This document shows, in pieces, positions 1-10,239 of a DNA stretch of 64,000 bases. Position 1 is the stretch's first letter. Each line of letters begins with the position of its first letter. The notes below the pieces were generated by a model, which saw nothing but the letters and a program-made list of their open reading frames with translations, did not search any database and had not been told where the DNA came from. Both the position numbers and the translations under genes were made by a program. This DNA is from Schistocerca nitens (Eukaryota; Arthropoda; Insecta; Orthoptera; Acrididae), in the NCBI RefSeq assembly GCF_023898315.1, contig NC_064617.1, positions 718,969,202 through 719,033,201 of the forward strand, written 5' to 3'.

Positions 1-447
1 GTCCGTCCTCTTTTAGAATACTGCTGCGCGGTGTGGGATCCTTACCAGATAGGACTGACGGAGTACATCGAAACAGTTCAAAGAAGGGCAGCACGATTTG
101 TATTATTTCGAAATATGGGAGAGAATGTCACAGCAAATATGCAGGAGTTGGGCTGGATATCATTAAAAGAAAGGCTTTTTTCGTTGCGACGGAATCTTCT
201 CACGAAATTCCCATCACCAACTTTCTCCTCCGAATGCGAAAATATTTTGTTGACACTGACCTACATAGGGAGAAACGATTACCACGATAAAATAAGGGAA
301 ATCATAGCTCGTACGGAAAGATATAGGTGTTCGTTCTTTCCGCGCGCTGTACGAAATTGGAATAATTGAGAACTGTGAAGGTGGTTCGATGAACCCTCTG
401 CCAGGCACTTAAATGTGATTTGCAGAATATCCATGTAGATGTAGATG
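1..447 (+). mobile_element. CR1/jockey-like LINE, 3' end (copy 1)
   Basis: The window opens inside the C-terminal part of a non-LTR reverse transcriptase. The reading frame to the stop at 367-369 carries the LINE signature VWDP...IETVQRRAARFV and, near the end, KIREIIARTE. After the stop comes a short 3' UTR ending in a GTAGATGTAGATG tail near 447, the same tail found antisense at about 20195, 30415 and 59433. The element is cut by the window edge, so its 5' part is unseen. Family placement (CR1/jockey-like) is from motif recognition only. Confidence 0.85.
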
Positions 448-2085
448 AACATCGAGCACATACACCTGCATATATTGTTTGAAAGATATCGGCTATGAAT
501 AAATCACTGCGTGTTTCACTACTTGATATCCGATGTACTTAACGGAAGTGTTTTCAGGAGAGCTGAAGGTCTCACATGCATCCTCATTTCTACGGAGTAT
601 TCCTCAAACCATTCCAACACAGTTCGTAAGCGATGAGTGGCTCGTTGCATTGCTGAAGGCACATCTTGCCAGCTGAGAAACAAAGGCGGCACCCACATGA
701 GAGCGCCTCCCTCTCCTTTTTCACTTCACCTAATCTCAGTCCTACATTTGGGACACTATCGTGCCAATGTGCGCCATGGATACATCTTCGATCATTCCCC
801 TATAGAGGCGGGTAATGTTGAGTGGTCTGGATCAGGATAGCTCATTAATGCTTTCAGTGTCTCACAGCGTTCAAGCCATGAAGCATTGCCTTCATTACCA
901 GGGCGAAAGGCTAGTGGGTGCTTCATGCTACTGGGTCTAATGCAATCTCTCATGAGTGTACAGCACGGAGTAGCTACGTTACAAATGATTCATATCCAGG
1001 TTCAAAGATGCCGTGTGTTGATTTGTGAATAAGGAAGGAATGTTACCGTATGATGCCTTATCTACAGTATCTAGATTATTAGAGACGAAATTGACAGAAA
1101 CAAAAAGCCCTCTACCATATCCGTGGTAAGTGTTTTTGGTTTCCTTTTTTTTTCTTTCGAAAAACCTTCAATCGATCTGCTACATGAGTAACATTAGCAT
1201 GAGGTTCACTGACGAAGCCCACAATTGTTGAATGAGTGATATTTCATTATGTACGACAGACTGAAAAGATGTGACGTCTGTTATCCAGAGAAGAAGTCGT
1301 ATCGAAAGTTCCACGAAACTTAAAAAAATAAAAGCTGAGGGACGGGCCTTCTTCTAGATTAATAACTTCCGTGAGCATACACACTCTTCTGAGCAACAGG
1401 GATCGGCCAACTTATCAAAAGATGCTTTAGATCATCATGCTTGAGGATTGTTCGGTGCGCAACTGGATAATGCATTCTGGGAACTGTCACTCAAATTTGT
1501 GGTCTTACTCCTACTATGTCTTCACTGTAGTGCTGCTAGACTCATCAATGAAGACAAAGTGTTTGTCGGATACTTCCACTTATAACAAGGGGACATGGAC
1601 GTCATGGCCTGTAGTTCTTACTAGTATTCTGAAATTTAACAATCTGAAACCTTTAATAGAAACCTGTAATGGAATTTTAACCAAATAATTAGTATATTGT
1701 AAACTGTATACGAAAAAAATGAAGTGGAACGAATACTGATTTTTATCTTACATACTGAACTACGTGTAATTTTGTTTTGGGTGCACTGTACCTCCACACT
1801 GTTCAAAATAAAAGGTCAAAACAAGTTTTGTTATTTTAATTTTTATCTTGCTGAAACAGTAAACCAGAAATATTTACCAGTTTGTTGTTCTATGTATTTT
1901 TAAAAATATGTTTTTTAGAAGTAAGTTTTTTCTCCTAATAATTTAAGACAAATGACATGCCCATGCTCAAAATATTTAGTACATTGTTGTATGATGTGGT
2001 TCAACGTGTAGGCAAGCACTATATTATTATTCAAGCAAAATTTTGTTTTTGTAGCTTTAATAATGGATGAGATAATGATATTTAA
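448..2085. other. No gene recognised
   Basis: Both strands were read. There are only short open frames without recognisable domains, and the sequence becomes AT-rich toward 1700-2085. The right part may be the 3' end of the Kolobok-type element that follows, whose left terminus I could not find. Confidence 0.6.
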
Positions 2086-4190
2086 GTGTGCAAAAACGTT
2101 GATTACTGGAAACTTAAACTAAAGATTTTCATGTCATTTTTCCTCAATGACAACATATCAAAACATGAGAGCTCAATAGCCTTTTTGATTCTGAGTGTTC
2201 TTTTCATCATTTTTAGTTTTCGTCTTTTCTTTATATTTCTTGTCTCCTTTGTCATGTTTTCAGCAGCTTTTTCGGCTTCAGGAACATGTTGTTTGTTCAC
2301 TCCTAGCAGCCACTTTTATTTCCTCTCCAGTTTTGATGCCTAGTCTACTTTAATCTGCTTGTTAGTCCATCATTAAAACATATTGGGGCGTCAATCACAC
2401 AAATCTGAAAATATGACATTCCAACACAAACAATTTTTGCAAGTGTTCTGAAATGCAGCTACTAAAGCTTTCACTCGGATTCTGAGTTTTTCCACATACT
2501 GGCTTTGGTTCTACCATAACAGTTTATGGCATGGGGTGTGCATTTGTATGTTTTTGTCCATTTGCATACCTCTTATACTTACACCATGAAGCGTTTCCTT
2601 TTAGGCATGGTAAATGCTGAGGATGCTCATCAGTGGATATTCTGTGAAACAGAGTTGCCCAGATTGTTTCTATCGTCTTATTGACATTTTCGCTGTCTCT
2701 CCTGATGATTAGACCATAATATTCTGTAAGATTTTCTGTTTCTGATTTGACGAGTCTGCCTTGTCCACCAGTTGCTTTGCCATCAGAGAATTGTTTTCGC
2801 AAAGTTTCCTAAGTCTTGCCTCAATTCTCTTCTGCACTTGTCCTATATATTCCATTTTTTTTAAATGTCAGTTTCATCATATGGTTTGGCAGCCACGACA
2901 CTATCGAAGCCTTTAGATTCACCGTCACCAAGGTATTACTCAAAATAGAGACTACCCACTTACTTACCATACCACCACCGAAACCTTCTAAGTTTTTGTT
3001 ACATTTGTGTTCATTTACATTATTGGTATAGCCTTGGCACTGTTTTGTCAGACACTCAGAGTCCAGCACGCTACCTGCGTCTAAGAGGTAACTGTGACAA
3101 CTCCATTCAGCGATGTATGGTCTCTCTTCTGCCAGGAACCATCCAATTCATCAACCATATTAGTAGACAGACAAATATATACAGTTTCTTTTGCTGCTCA
3201 CTGCATAGATGCTTCGCTGACTTCTGTTAGGGCATTATGGAAACGGTTATAATACCTCTCAAATTTGACAGGTGGCGTTAGGAGAATATAGGCACAGAAT
3301 ATATGGGCTGCATTTCATCCATTTCCAGTACATACCATGGCACAAGCAAGGCGAATATTCACTTCACTGTATTTTGTGCATGTTACAGGAGATTTCATTG
3401 TACATTTCGTTACTTTACACGCTTGTCATTCCGTTACAATTTTGCTGGAATGGCCTCTTCTCTTACTTACGGTGCCACTAAATGTAAGGATTTTTTCACG
3501 ATTATGGTATTTACATTTAGCAACAGAAAAAAGTAATTTTTGAAAGCATGCACTTACTAATTAAAATGTAACCGTTATTTTAGCACTGCACCAAAATCTT
3601 GTTCATTTTTGGTAATATTTTTCAATTTGCGTTTTGAAGCACTGTCCGGCGAACTTTTAGTCCTAATCTCACTTCACTGCGGCGTAACAATTTCTTCATT
3701 TTTACAATTTCTAACAACACGCATGTATTGATTACCGTAAAACTTACGACTGAAAATAAACTATTCGTTTTTGGCATTTCACGATGTAAAGTGATTACAA
3801 TATGAAGTCACAACAACACGTTTACAACACGAACGCACACGAAAAACGTAAGTAAACTCGTGTAATCTACATGTGTTGTCTTGAAGATCGATTGCAACAA
3901 ATCACTGCTCATTGTACAGTCGATATGTTCGCCAAGGATGTTACACAAATTAGTTTCTGTGGAAACAGCGGCGTCCAAATTAAACAACAAGTCGTTCTAG
4001 GCAAGGTTTTGGTGTTTGACAGTAGTGTGACAGCTAGGCACTCACGCACCGCATCTGCTTTAGAAAGGCATTTCAACACGGAAACGATGAGGTGCTATAC
4101 ATTACGAATATATTTTTAGAATCGGAAATAATCACAGAATTTTAGTAAATAAAAATTCCAATTTTTGGGCCCTGTCGACTCCAGGTCACC
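2086..4190 (-). mobile_element. Kolobok-type DNA transposon, decayed (copy 1)
   Basis: A degraded DNA transposon on the minus strand. Its right terminus reads GGTCACC at 4184-4190, followed by TTAA at 4191. On the minus strand this is TTAAGGTGACC, close to the TTAAGGGGACC and TTAAGGAGACC ends of the better preserved copy at 53746-56309. The transposase pieces at 2103-3110 match that copy's protein piece by piece. The left terminus was not identified, so 2086 is only where recognisable protein begins. TTAA target duplication is known for the Kolobok and piggyBac superfamilies; the protein fits Kolobok. Confidence 0.7.
2103..3110 (-). pseudogene. Kolobok/Mutator-like-domain transposase remnant
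   Basis: Three broken minus-strand stretches in the right order. The block near 3069-2821 carries NEHKCNKN and GGGMVSK. The block at 2802-2524 carries SDGKATGGQGRLV, LTEYYG and ASWCKYKR. The basic C-terminal tail at 2300-2103 has AEKAAENMTKETR. The same order (H/C cluster, ECVGHVQKR region, then CPPGENSW and a lysine-rich tail) is seen at 55887-54175. A central segment equivalent to the HG.xQNPNE part is missing, and stops and frameshifts separate the blocks, so it is non-functional. Confidence 0.7.
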
Positions 4191-4359
4191 TTAATGAGGG
4201 ATATATTGCAGCAGGAGTCCGGCGTCAGAGATATCTATACCCAGTAAGCAGTCAATGACACAGCATACAAAAGTGGATTACAGAGTTTGAGCAAAGCCTA
4301 ACGTGTTAACAATCAAACCGAAGCGCCGTAATCTGTCATTGCTATATGGGAAGAAGAGT

Positions 4360-4530
4360 AGGACTTACTTAATTTCCGACGACGACAAGGAGCTCAAGCT
4401 CAGATTCACCAAGGATGGTGTGGAAAACTGACCGAGCAATCTTCGCCATTACTCTTGAGCTATTTAGGGAACCATGGAAAACTTGAAGCTGAGTGGTCGG
4501 GTGAGGATTTGAAACCAGCTCGTCTGTTAT
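4360..4530 (-). mobile_element. tRNA-derived SINE, second family, truncated
   Basis: Antisense and diverged copy of the family seen at 8845-9078. The complement shows a GTTTTCCATGGTTCCCTAA core and a CACCATCCTTGG-type tail. Ends are not sharply defined and no target duplication was found. Confidence 0.55.
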
Positions 4531-5014
4531 AAGGGTGAGGTGTCAGTAATTCTATTCTGACATGTCACGGTTTATCACCAGTTTCCCGAGTCATCCTGTT
4601 CCCTTCGGCCCATGGGCATACACGAATCACTGTAGCATCTTTAAACACCGCCCGGACTGAACTTTCACGATATATTCAGGAAGACCGACAATTAGCATGC
4701 GGTTAAAGTTTGTAAAATAATGATAAGGACACAGTAATATCTTATATGACCTTTATGTCGGCAACATCGCTCAGGTACAACACCAAAATATATTTCTTCA
4801 CGGTCGTTCAGAACATTCTGACTATTTCTCTATAGTTCTGCACATTTACTTTTCATAGCATACGCCGAATATGTCGGTATTTTCATATTAGCACTTCTTT
4901 CTTTTTGTTAATGACACTTTCATGACAGTAGTGCAGTCGAAAGAGCATAGAAACGACTACAGTGGGTCACTTATCTGTTTGAGACAGCAGAACGTTTCCT
5001 AACCAGAGACAAAA
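4531..5014. other. No gene recognised
   Basis: Short random frames only. No domain, terminal repeat or simple repeat was recognised. Confidence 0.6.
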
Positions 5015-5287
5015 TACACTACCGGACAAAAAAAGTATCGGATGTCAACGTAACTTCATATATGTACACATCATTACCGGCTATGTAAACAATTAGAGTT
5101 GAATATCTCTGCGACAAGTATAACTGCCGCCAGACAGCGTAAGTAATGTTCCTGTTTAGTGTTGTTACCACATCTGGTGGACAAGGAAGGAGCCTCCCAG
5201 AAGATTGTATAAGTACAGTCGGGCGTCCCCTGGGCAACGGTAAATACCGGCAGATCCTTCCACACACTGAGCTACGTCTAAAACGAC

Positions 5288-6079
5288 ATGTATTCAGAAT
5301 CTAAAACGAAGGAAAGGCCCTTTTCAGAGCCATGTTTGACAGTCATATCTCTCAACATCGAGGGCATATCATCTGAAAAAGAAGAACTTATATCCAACAC
5401 ATGTAAACTTCATTCCTGCGACGTCCTGTGCCTCCAGGAGACACATAGAGGGCCATCACAACGCCGTCCAAATATTCCTGGGATGACCTTGGTGAAGGAG
5501 TGCCCTCACGACCAATATGGAAGTGCTCTGTTTATTCGGCCCGGAATCAAAGTATCCAACATTCAAGTTTACACCGTTAACAACACTGAAATCATTTCTG
5601 TTACTATCGGAAGCATTACGGTGTCATCAATATATAAACCGCCAGGGGAAAGGTTTGCTTTCAGCCAACATGTCTGTCACCCACAACTAATAATGGGAGA
5701 CTTTAACTGTCACAATAGAGTGTGGGGCTATCAAGACACAAATGAGGATGGAGAACTACTGGAAAGCTGGGCAGAAGAACACGAGCTGAATCTCATCCAT
5801 GATCAGAAACAGCCTGCGTCATTTAACAGTGCAAGATGGAAGAGAGGGTATAACCCAGACCTCATATTTGTTTCCAAAACCTTGTCCGGGTCATGCAACA
5901 AATTCGTTCTCAACCCTATCCCAAAGACCCAACACAGACCAATCATGCTAAAGTTTAGACCAGTAATACTGCCACAAAAAGTACCCTTTAAAAGACGTTT
6001 TAACTTCAAAAGGGCCAACTGGAAAAAAATTTGCGGACACCTTAGACATGGAAATCGTAAATTTACCATCAAACACTGA
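5288..6079 (+). CDS. LINE endonuclease domain (5' half of the single ORF)
   Basis: 263 residues in the exonuclease-endonuclease-phosphatase fold that nicks target DNA for target-primed reverse transcription. Visible motifs are SLNIEG near residue 21, LQETH with the catalytic Glu at about 51, GDFNCHNRVWG with Asp138 and Asn140, NPDLIF with Asp191, and QHRP with the likely catalytic His at 216. The ATG at 5288 is the first in frame after the leader. The frame runs past the end of the domain and then falls out of register after an A7 tract (6023-6029). The downstream RT frame continues the same protein in another phase, so the two were almost certainly one ORF. Confidence 0.9.
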   Translation: MYSESKTKERPFSEPCLTVISLNIEGISSEKEELISNTCKLHSCDVLCLQETHRGPSQRRPNIPGMTLVKECPHDQYGSALFIRPGIKVSNIQVYTVNNTEIISVTIGSITVSSIYKPPGERFAFSQHVCHPQLIMGDFNCHNRVWGYQDTNEDGELLESWAEEHELNLIHDQKQPASFNSARWKRGYNPDLIFVSKTLSGSCNKFVLNPIPKTQHRPIMLKFRPVILPQKVPFKRRFNFKRANWKKICGHLRHGNRKFTIKH

Positions 6080-8234
6080 AAACTACGGAAAGTTCGTCCA
6101 AGCTGTTAAAAGATCAGCAAGACTCAGCATACCTAGAGGCTGCAGAACACTCTACATTCCTGGAGTTTCCAACGACATGAAACAAATATATAACGAATAC
6201 CTGGAGCAGTACAGCATGGACCCTTTCAGTGAAGAAACCATAAAACTTGGGGATCAGCTAATTGAAACTATAAGCAAAGACAGACAAGAGTCCTGGAAAC
6301 ATACGTTGGAGAGTCTTGACATGAAGCACAGTAGCAGACGAGCTTGGAACCTCATAAAGCGATTGTCCAGCGACCCGGCAGCCCCCAAAGATCAGGTTTC
6401 CGTAACAGCTAACCAAATCGCACATCAGCTCCTTTTGAATGGTAAACCAACCAGGAACAGTAAGACTGCCACCTCATATAAGAGGCCACAAGTGACTGAA
6501 ATACCACCTGAGTCATACTTCACTTCAATAGAACTGGAAGCTGCTATCAGTTCCTTGAAACCCAGGAAGGCCGCGGGTCCCGACGACGTCATTAATGAAT
6601 TTATACAGAACCTAGGGCCCATAGCTAAGGAATGGCTTTTAGAACTCTATAATCTCTGCTGGTCAAACAAGACGATACCTAAGCTATGGTTGAAGGCCAA
6701 GGTAGTAGCTATCCCAAAGCCAGGTAAACCAAGAGATGATGCTAAGAACTATCATCCAATATCGCTGCTGTGCTGCCCTTTCAAGCTATATGAACGTCTT
6801 ATCTTGAATAAAATAGCACCACAACTAGAAAGGCAAATCATTCCACAACAAGCAGGATTCAGACCAGGTAAATCTTGCACTGCCCAGGTCCTCTGCCTAA
6901 CACAATACATAGAGGACGGTTTTGAGAAGGGAGAAAAAACTGGCGTGGTGTTTGTCGACTTATCAGCAGCTTACGACACGATAAACCACAAAATCCTCCT
7001 GGGAAAAATTTTCAAAATGACGGGAAACTACCACCTTTCTGAAGTTGTGAGATCACTGATCTCCAACAGAAGATACTATGTGGAATTTCAAGAACAAAGA
7101 AGTCGCTGGAGGAACCAGAAGAACGGGCTCCCACAGGGTAGTGTTTTGTCCCCCCTACTTTTTAATCTGTATACAAATGACCAACCAGTCGGACCGACGA
7201 CAAGAAGCTTTATCTATGCTGATGATGTAGCCATTGCATGCCAATCTAGATTAATCAAACAGATTGAGAGAAACCTAACAGATGCCTTAGAAGAACTAAC
7301 TGAATATTACAACGGGAACCAGCTTCGACCTAATCCAGCAAAGACGCAGACTTGTTTATTTCATCTAAACAACAAGGAAGCAAACAGGGAATTACAATTG
7401 GAATGGAACTCAGTTAAACTTCAACACTGCCCAAACCCAGTTTATCTTGGAGTCACGTTAGATCGAACATTGTCTTACAAGAAACACGTAGAGAAAACTA
7501 GAGCGAAAGTCAACACACGGAACGGCATAATCCGTAAACTTACCAACTCACACTGGGGAGCAAACCCTGAAATTCTACGTGCATCATCCCTGGCATTGTG
7601 CTTTGCTCCAGCTGAATATGCATGCCCCGTCTGGAGAAGATCGACACATGCCCAGAAGCTAGACGCAGCACTGAATGCCTCATGTCGATTAATCACGGGA
7701 TGCCTGAAGCCTACAAACCGTGATCTCCTTTATATGTGTTCTGGAATAGCCCCCCCACAGATCAGACGGCAAACGTTGGCGATGGCCGAACGAAGCAGGC
7801 AGTGCGAAGATAGAAGACATCCCCTGTACGCACATCAGCCAGCGGAGGCAAGACTTAAATCTAGGAAAGACTTCATAAAAGTTGAACGTCCACTAACCGA
7901 AAGTCAGTCTACAACTAGAGAATCAATGTGGAAACAGAAATTGGATAAAGGCAGTCTGAAAATTTGGAACATTAAAGAAAAACTTCCTGCTGGATCACAG
8001 TTGGAATGGAGAGTCTGGAAGAGCCTAAATAGACTTAGATGTCAAATGGGAAGATCACGGGATAACCTGATCAAGTGGGGATACGGCGCAGAAGAGCCCT
8101 GCCAATGTGGAGGAAAACAAATCATGACACACCTGCTGACCTGTCCATCTTTGCTGGCCCCATGCACTTTCCAAGACCTGTGGTTGGCCAACGACGCTGC
8201 AGTGAAGTGTGCCGAACACTGGAGAGAGATATGA
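6048..8234 (+). CDS. LINE reverse transcriptase with C-terminal zinc knuckle
   Basis: 728 residues uninterrupted. The palm carries KAAGPDDV near 174, NYHPISLL near 234, QQAGFRPGKSC near 267, VDLSAAYD with the first catalytic Asp at 304, LPQGSVLSPLLFNLY near 361 and the active-site YADD at 390-393. The C-terminus holds C685, C687, H695 and C699, a CxC...H...C knuckle typical of jockey/I-group LINEs. The listed start is only the first Met in this frame; the true N-terminus is the endonuclease ORF, which overlaps by 32 bases in another phase. The enzyme would act on its own mRNA at a nicked chromosomal site. Confidence 0.92.
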   Translation: MEIVNLPSNTENYGKFVQAVKRSARLSIPRGCRTLYIPGVSNDMKQIYNEYLEQYSMDPFSEETIKLGDQLIETISKDRQESWKHTLESLDMKHSSRRAWNLIKRLSSDPAAPKDQVSVTANQIAHQLLLNGKPTRNSKTATSYKRPQVTEIPPESYFTSIELEAAISSLKPRKAAGPDDVINEFIQNLGPIAKEWLLELYNLCWSNKTIPKLWLKAKVVAIPKPGKPRDDAKNYHPISLLCCPFKLYERLILNKIAPQLERQIIPQQAGFRPGKSCTAQVLCLTQYIEDGFEKGEKTGVVFVDLSAAYDTINHKILLGKIFKMTGNYHLSEVVRSLISNRRYYVEFQEQRSRWRNQKNGLPQGSVLSPLLFNLYTNDQPVGPTTRSFIYADDVAIACQSRLIKQIERNLTDALEELTEYYNGNQLRPNPAKTQTCLFHLNNKEANRELQLEWNSVKLQHCPNPVYLGVTLDRTLSYKKHVEKTRAKVNTRNGIIRKLTNSHWGANPEILRASSLALCFAPAEYACPVWRRSTHAQKLDAALNASCRLITGCLKPTNRDLLYMCSGIAPPQIRRQTLAMAERSRQCEDRRHPLYAHQPAEARLKSRKDFIKVERPLTESQSTTRESMWKQKLDKGSLKIWNIKEKLPAGSQLEWRVWKSLNRLRCQMGRSRDNLIKWGYGAEEPCQCGGKQIMTHLLTCPSLLAPCTFQDLWLANDAAVKCAEHWREI

Positions 8235-8401
8235 GCCTTGCTTTAGACAATAATGACGACTTACAATATGTGAAGATCATGAATGTATATATGAATGAAT
8301 AACTATCATTTACTTGTATTTGTAATCTAGCATATATAGCGTATTAATTAATTACAGATGTAGCTCAGACACGATTAAATAAATAAATAAATCTGGTGGA
8401 C

Positions 8402-9733
8402 TGTATAAGGGGCGTGAATAGCATCAGATTTTGGCAACTGTGGATGACGGGCAGACGCCGCATATTAGTGTCAGACAGTGTTATGGGAATCTGACAGAGC
8501 TTGAAAGTGGCTTTATTGTGGGTGTCCTTATGGCTCGCTGGTCGAATCGCTTAGGATTCAGATTTATGGGAACGCAGCAGTGGCCCGACGTTGGACTGCA
8601 TGCAGAATCGGAGGCATTACTCTTTATCAAGGTTCCGGTCGACCACATCTGACCACCACAAGGGTGGATCGCCATATTCTGCACCAGACACATCGTAGCC
8701 CCTGCACATCTGTGCCATTCATAATTATAAACTTCCTGCAACATTCTCTGTCATCCCACACCATCTGTCAGATATAGCAGCATCTGGAATAAGGAATTAC
8801 CGTCCCGTGCGTTGACTGTCGTTATCACCACGACACAAACGGCCTAGCACACTGGACTCGCATTCGGGAGGACGACAGTTCAAACCCGTGTCTGGCCATT
8901 CTGATTTAGGTTTTCCATGATTTCCCTAAATCACTTCAGGCAACTGTTGGGATGGTTCCTTAGAAAGGGCACGGCTGACTTCCTTCCCCATCCTTCCCTA
9001 ATCCGACGAGACCGATGACCTTGCTTTTTGGTCCCCCCCCCCCCCCCCCAAAAAAAAAAAAAATCAACCAGCCGACCAACACAAACGGCCACGTTTCGAG
9101 CGATGCCGTTACCGTGAGGTACAGACTGCTGATGAATGGCGTCGCATTGTGTTTAGCGGCGGAGCAGGCTTCTACACTGCCCCAGATGAACATCATCGGC
9201 GAGTATGGCAGCGACCTTGGGAGAGGTCCCATTCTCCCAATGTCTTGGGAGACGCAGAAGTCTTACTTGGCGTGATGGTGTGGGGAGCCATAGGGTATGA
9301 CTTCACATCGCGGTTGGTGGTGATTGAGAGTACTCTGACGACACAATGGTACGTCACGGTCACACTGTGTCCTACTTACTACCTCTCATGTGAGAGTGGT
9401 GCAACTTTTTTACAGGCCAATGCTCGCCCACATATGGAACGCGTCTCAGCTTGATGTTTAGTTACTCCCGTGGCCTGCAAGGTGACCAAATATGTCCTTA
9501 CAGAACATGTCTGGGACCAGCTCGGACGTCAACTCTTTCCGGTATCCACGATATCAAGGATCAGCTACAGCAGCTGTGGGCCAGCTTGCTTCAGGAGAGA
9601 GTACAACATCCTTATGACTGCCTTCCCAACGAGTCATTAGATGCATCCAGGTCTGAAGGAATGCCACTTCATACTTACAAGTGGCTCTTACTGCCAAGTT
9701 CATTGTAAATTTCACTTGATTTTGTTAACATTA
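8402..9733 (+). pseudogene. Tc1-like transposase A remnant
   Basis: Right-hand coding part of Tc1 element A, split by the SINE at 8845-9078. The 8402-8832 stretch corresponds to the DNA-binding half but is frame-broken. After the SINE, 9091-9733 has a recognisable catalytic half: WRRIVFSGG, VWQRPWERS, VMVWGAI and QANARPH. In active Tc1 proteins the first of these carries the catalytic Asp (FSDE-like); here it reads FSGG, so the first Asp is lost. Multiple frameshifts follow. Confidence 0.75.
8845..9078 (+). mobile_element. tRNA-derived SINE, second family
   Basis: Flanked by the 12-bp duplication ACACAAACGGCC (8833-8844 and 9079-9090). The head has a B-box-like AGTTCAAACCC, followed by GGTTTTCCATGATTTCCCTA and a GGGCACGGCTGACTTCC segment. 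The tail is an unusual C14-A13 run at 9034-9063. It sits inside transposase A. Confidence 0.85.
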
Positions 9734-9936
9734 GCCGGCCGCTGTGGCAGAGCGACTCTAGTCACTTCAGTCCGGAACCACGCTGCTGCTACGGTCGCAG
9801 GTTCGAATCGTGCGTCGGGTATGAATGTGTGTGATGTTCTTAGGTTGGTTAGGTTCAAGTAGTTCTAAGTCTAGGTAACTGATGGCCTCAGATGTTAAGT
9901 CCCATCATACTTAAAGCCATTTGAACCATTTGAATC
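9734..9936 (+). mobile_element. tRNA-Leu/Ser-like SINE, main family
   Basis: Starts GCCGGCCGCTGTGGCAGAGC, with an A box equivalent to TGGCCGAGCGG, a B box GGTTCGAATCG near 9800, a GTTAGGTTCAAGTAGTTCTA body and the 3' end AGCCATTTGAACCATTTGAA. An imperfect duplication flanks it (TGTTAACATTA against TGTTACCACTA). It is one of eleven copies in this window. Confidence 0.85.
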
Positions 9937-10239
9937 TGTTACCACTACAACAACATCATGTACCATAGCAACCTGTGAATTTTTATTTCATTTACTCGTC
10001 CCCTTCTGGGAGCTTCAGTTTTTTTCTGGCAGTGTAGATTTGAAAATATTAAAAATAAAGACTCTTTTAGGGTTCAAATGCGCTATTAACAGTCCGTCAG
10101 TGCAACGTTCAAATTGTACTTTTAAGGAAGTGACGAAGTCTTAACGAACTGCTTCACAGCTGCTAAAGAACAGAGGCATGGTTGGACAGGATTAACCATA
10201 GGCAATGACGGATGACATGAAACACAGTACAACGTAACA

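Larger units (their letters stand above)
5183..8390 (+). mobile_element. Near full-length single-ORF LINE (endonuclease + RT)
   Basis: A complete non-LTR retrotransposon bounded by the 11-bp target duplication ATCTGGTGGAC (5172-5182 and 8391-8401) and ending in an (AAAT)n tail at about 8376-8390. It has a roughly 105-bp 5' leader, an apurinic-like endonuclease, a reverse transcriptase and a C-terminal CxC...H...C knuckle, with no separate ORF1. The coding region is broken by one frame change around 6023-6029. This plan fits single-ORF LINEs of the jockey/I group (Vingi-like is one possibility). The clean duplication and nearly open coding region suggest recent insertion. Confidence 0.9.
5017..10034 (+). 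mobile_element. Tc1-like transposon A, carrying a LINE and two SINEs
   Basis: Terminal inverted repeats CACTACCGGACAAAAAAAGT (from 5017) and, inverted, CACTGCCAGAAAAAAACTGA (ending at 10034) lie next to TA dinucleotides at 5015-5016 and 10035-10036, as expected for Tc1/mariner. Between them lie a LINE (5183-8390), a SINE (8845-9078) and another SINE (9734-9936), each with its own target duplication, so all three landed after the Tc1 element. Removing them leaves about 1.5 kb, a normal Tc1 length. Confidence 0.85.

Noticed and set aside
9734..9830. tRNA gene calls at the SINE heads here and at the other SINE positions
   Set aside because: The A and B boxes belong to SINE heads followed by a conserved tRNA-unrelated body and flanked by target duplications; no intact cloverleaf was found.
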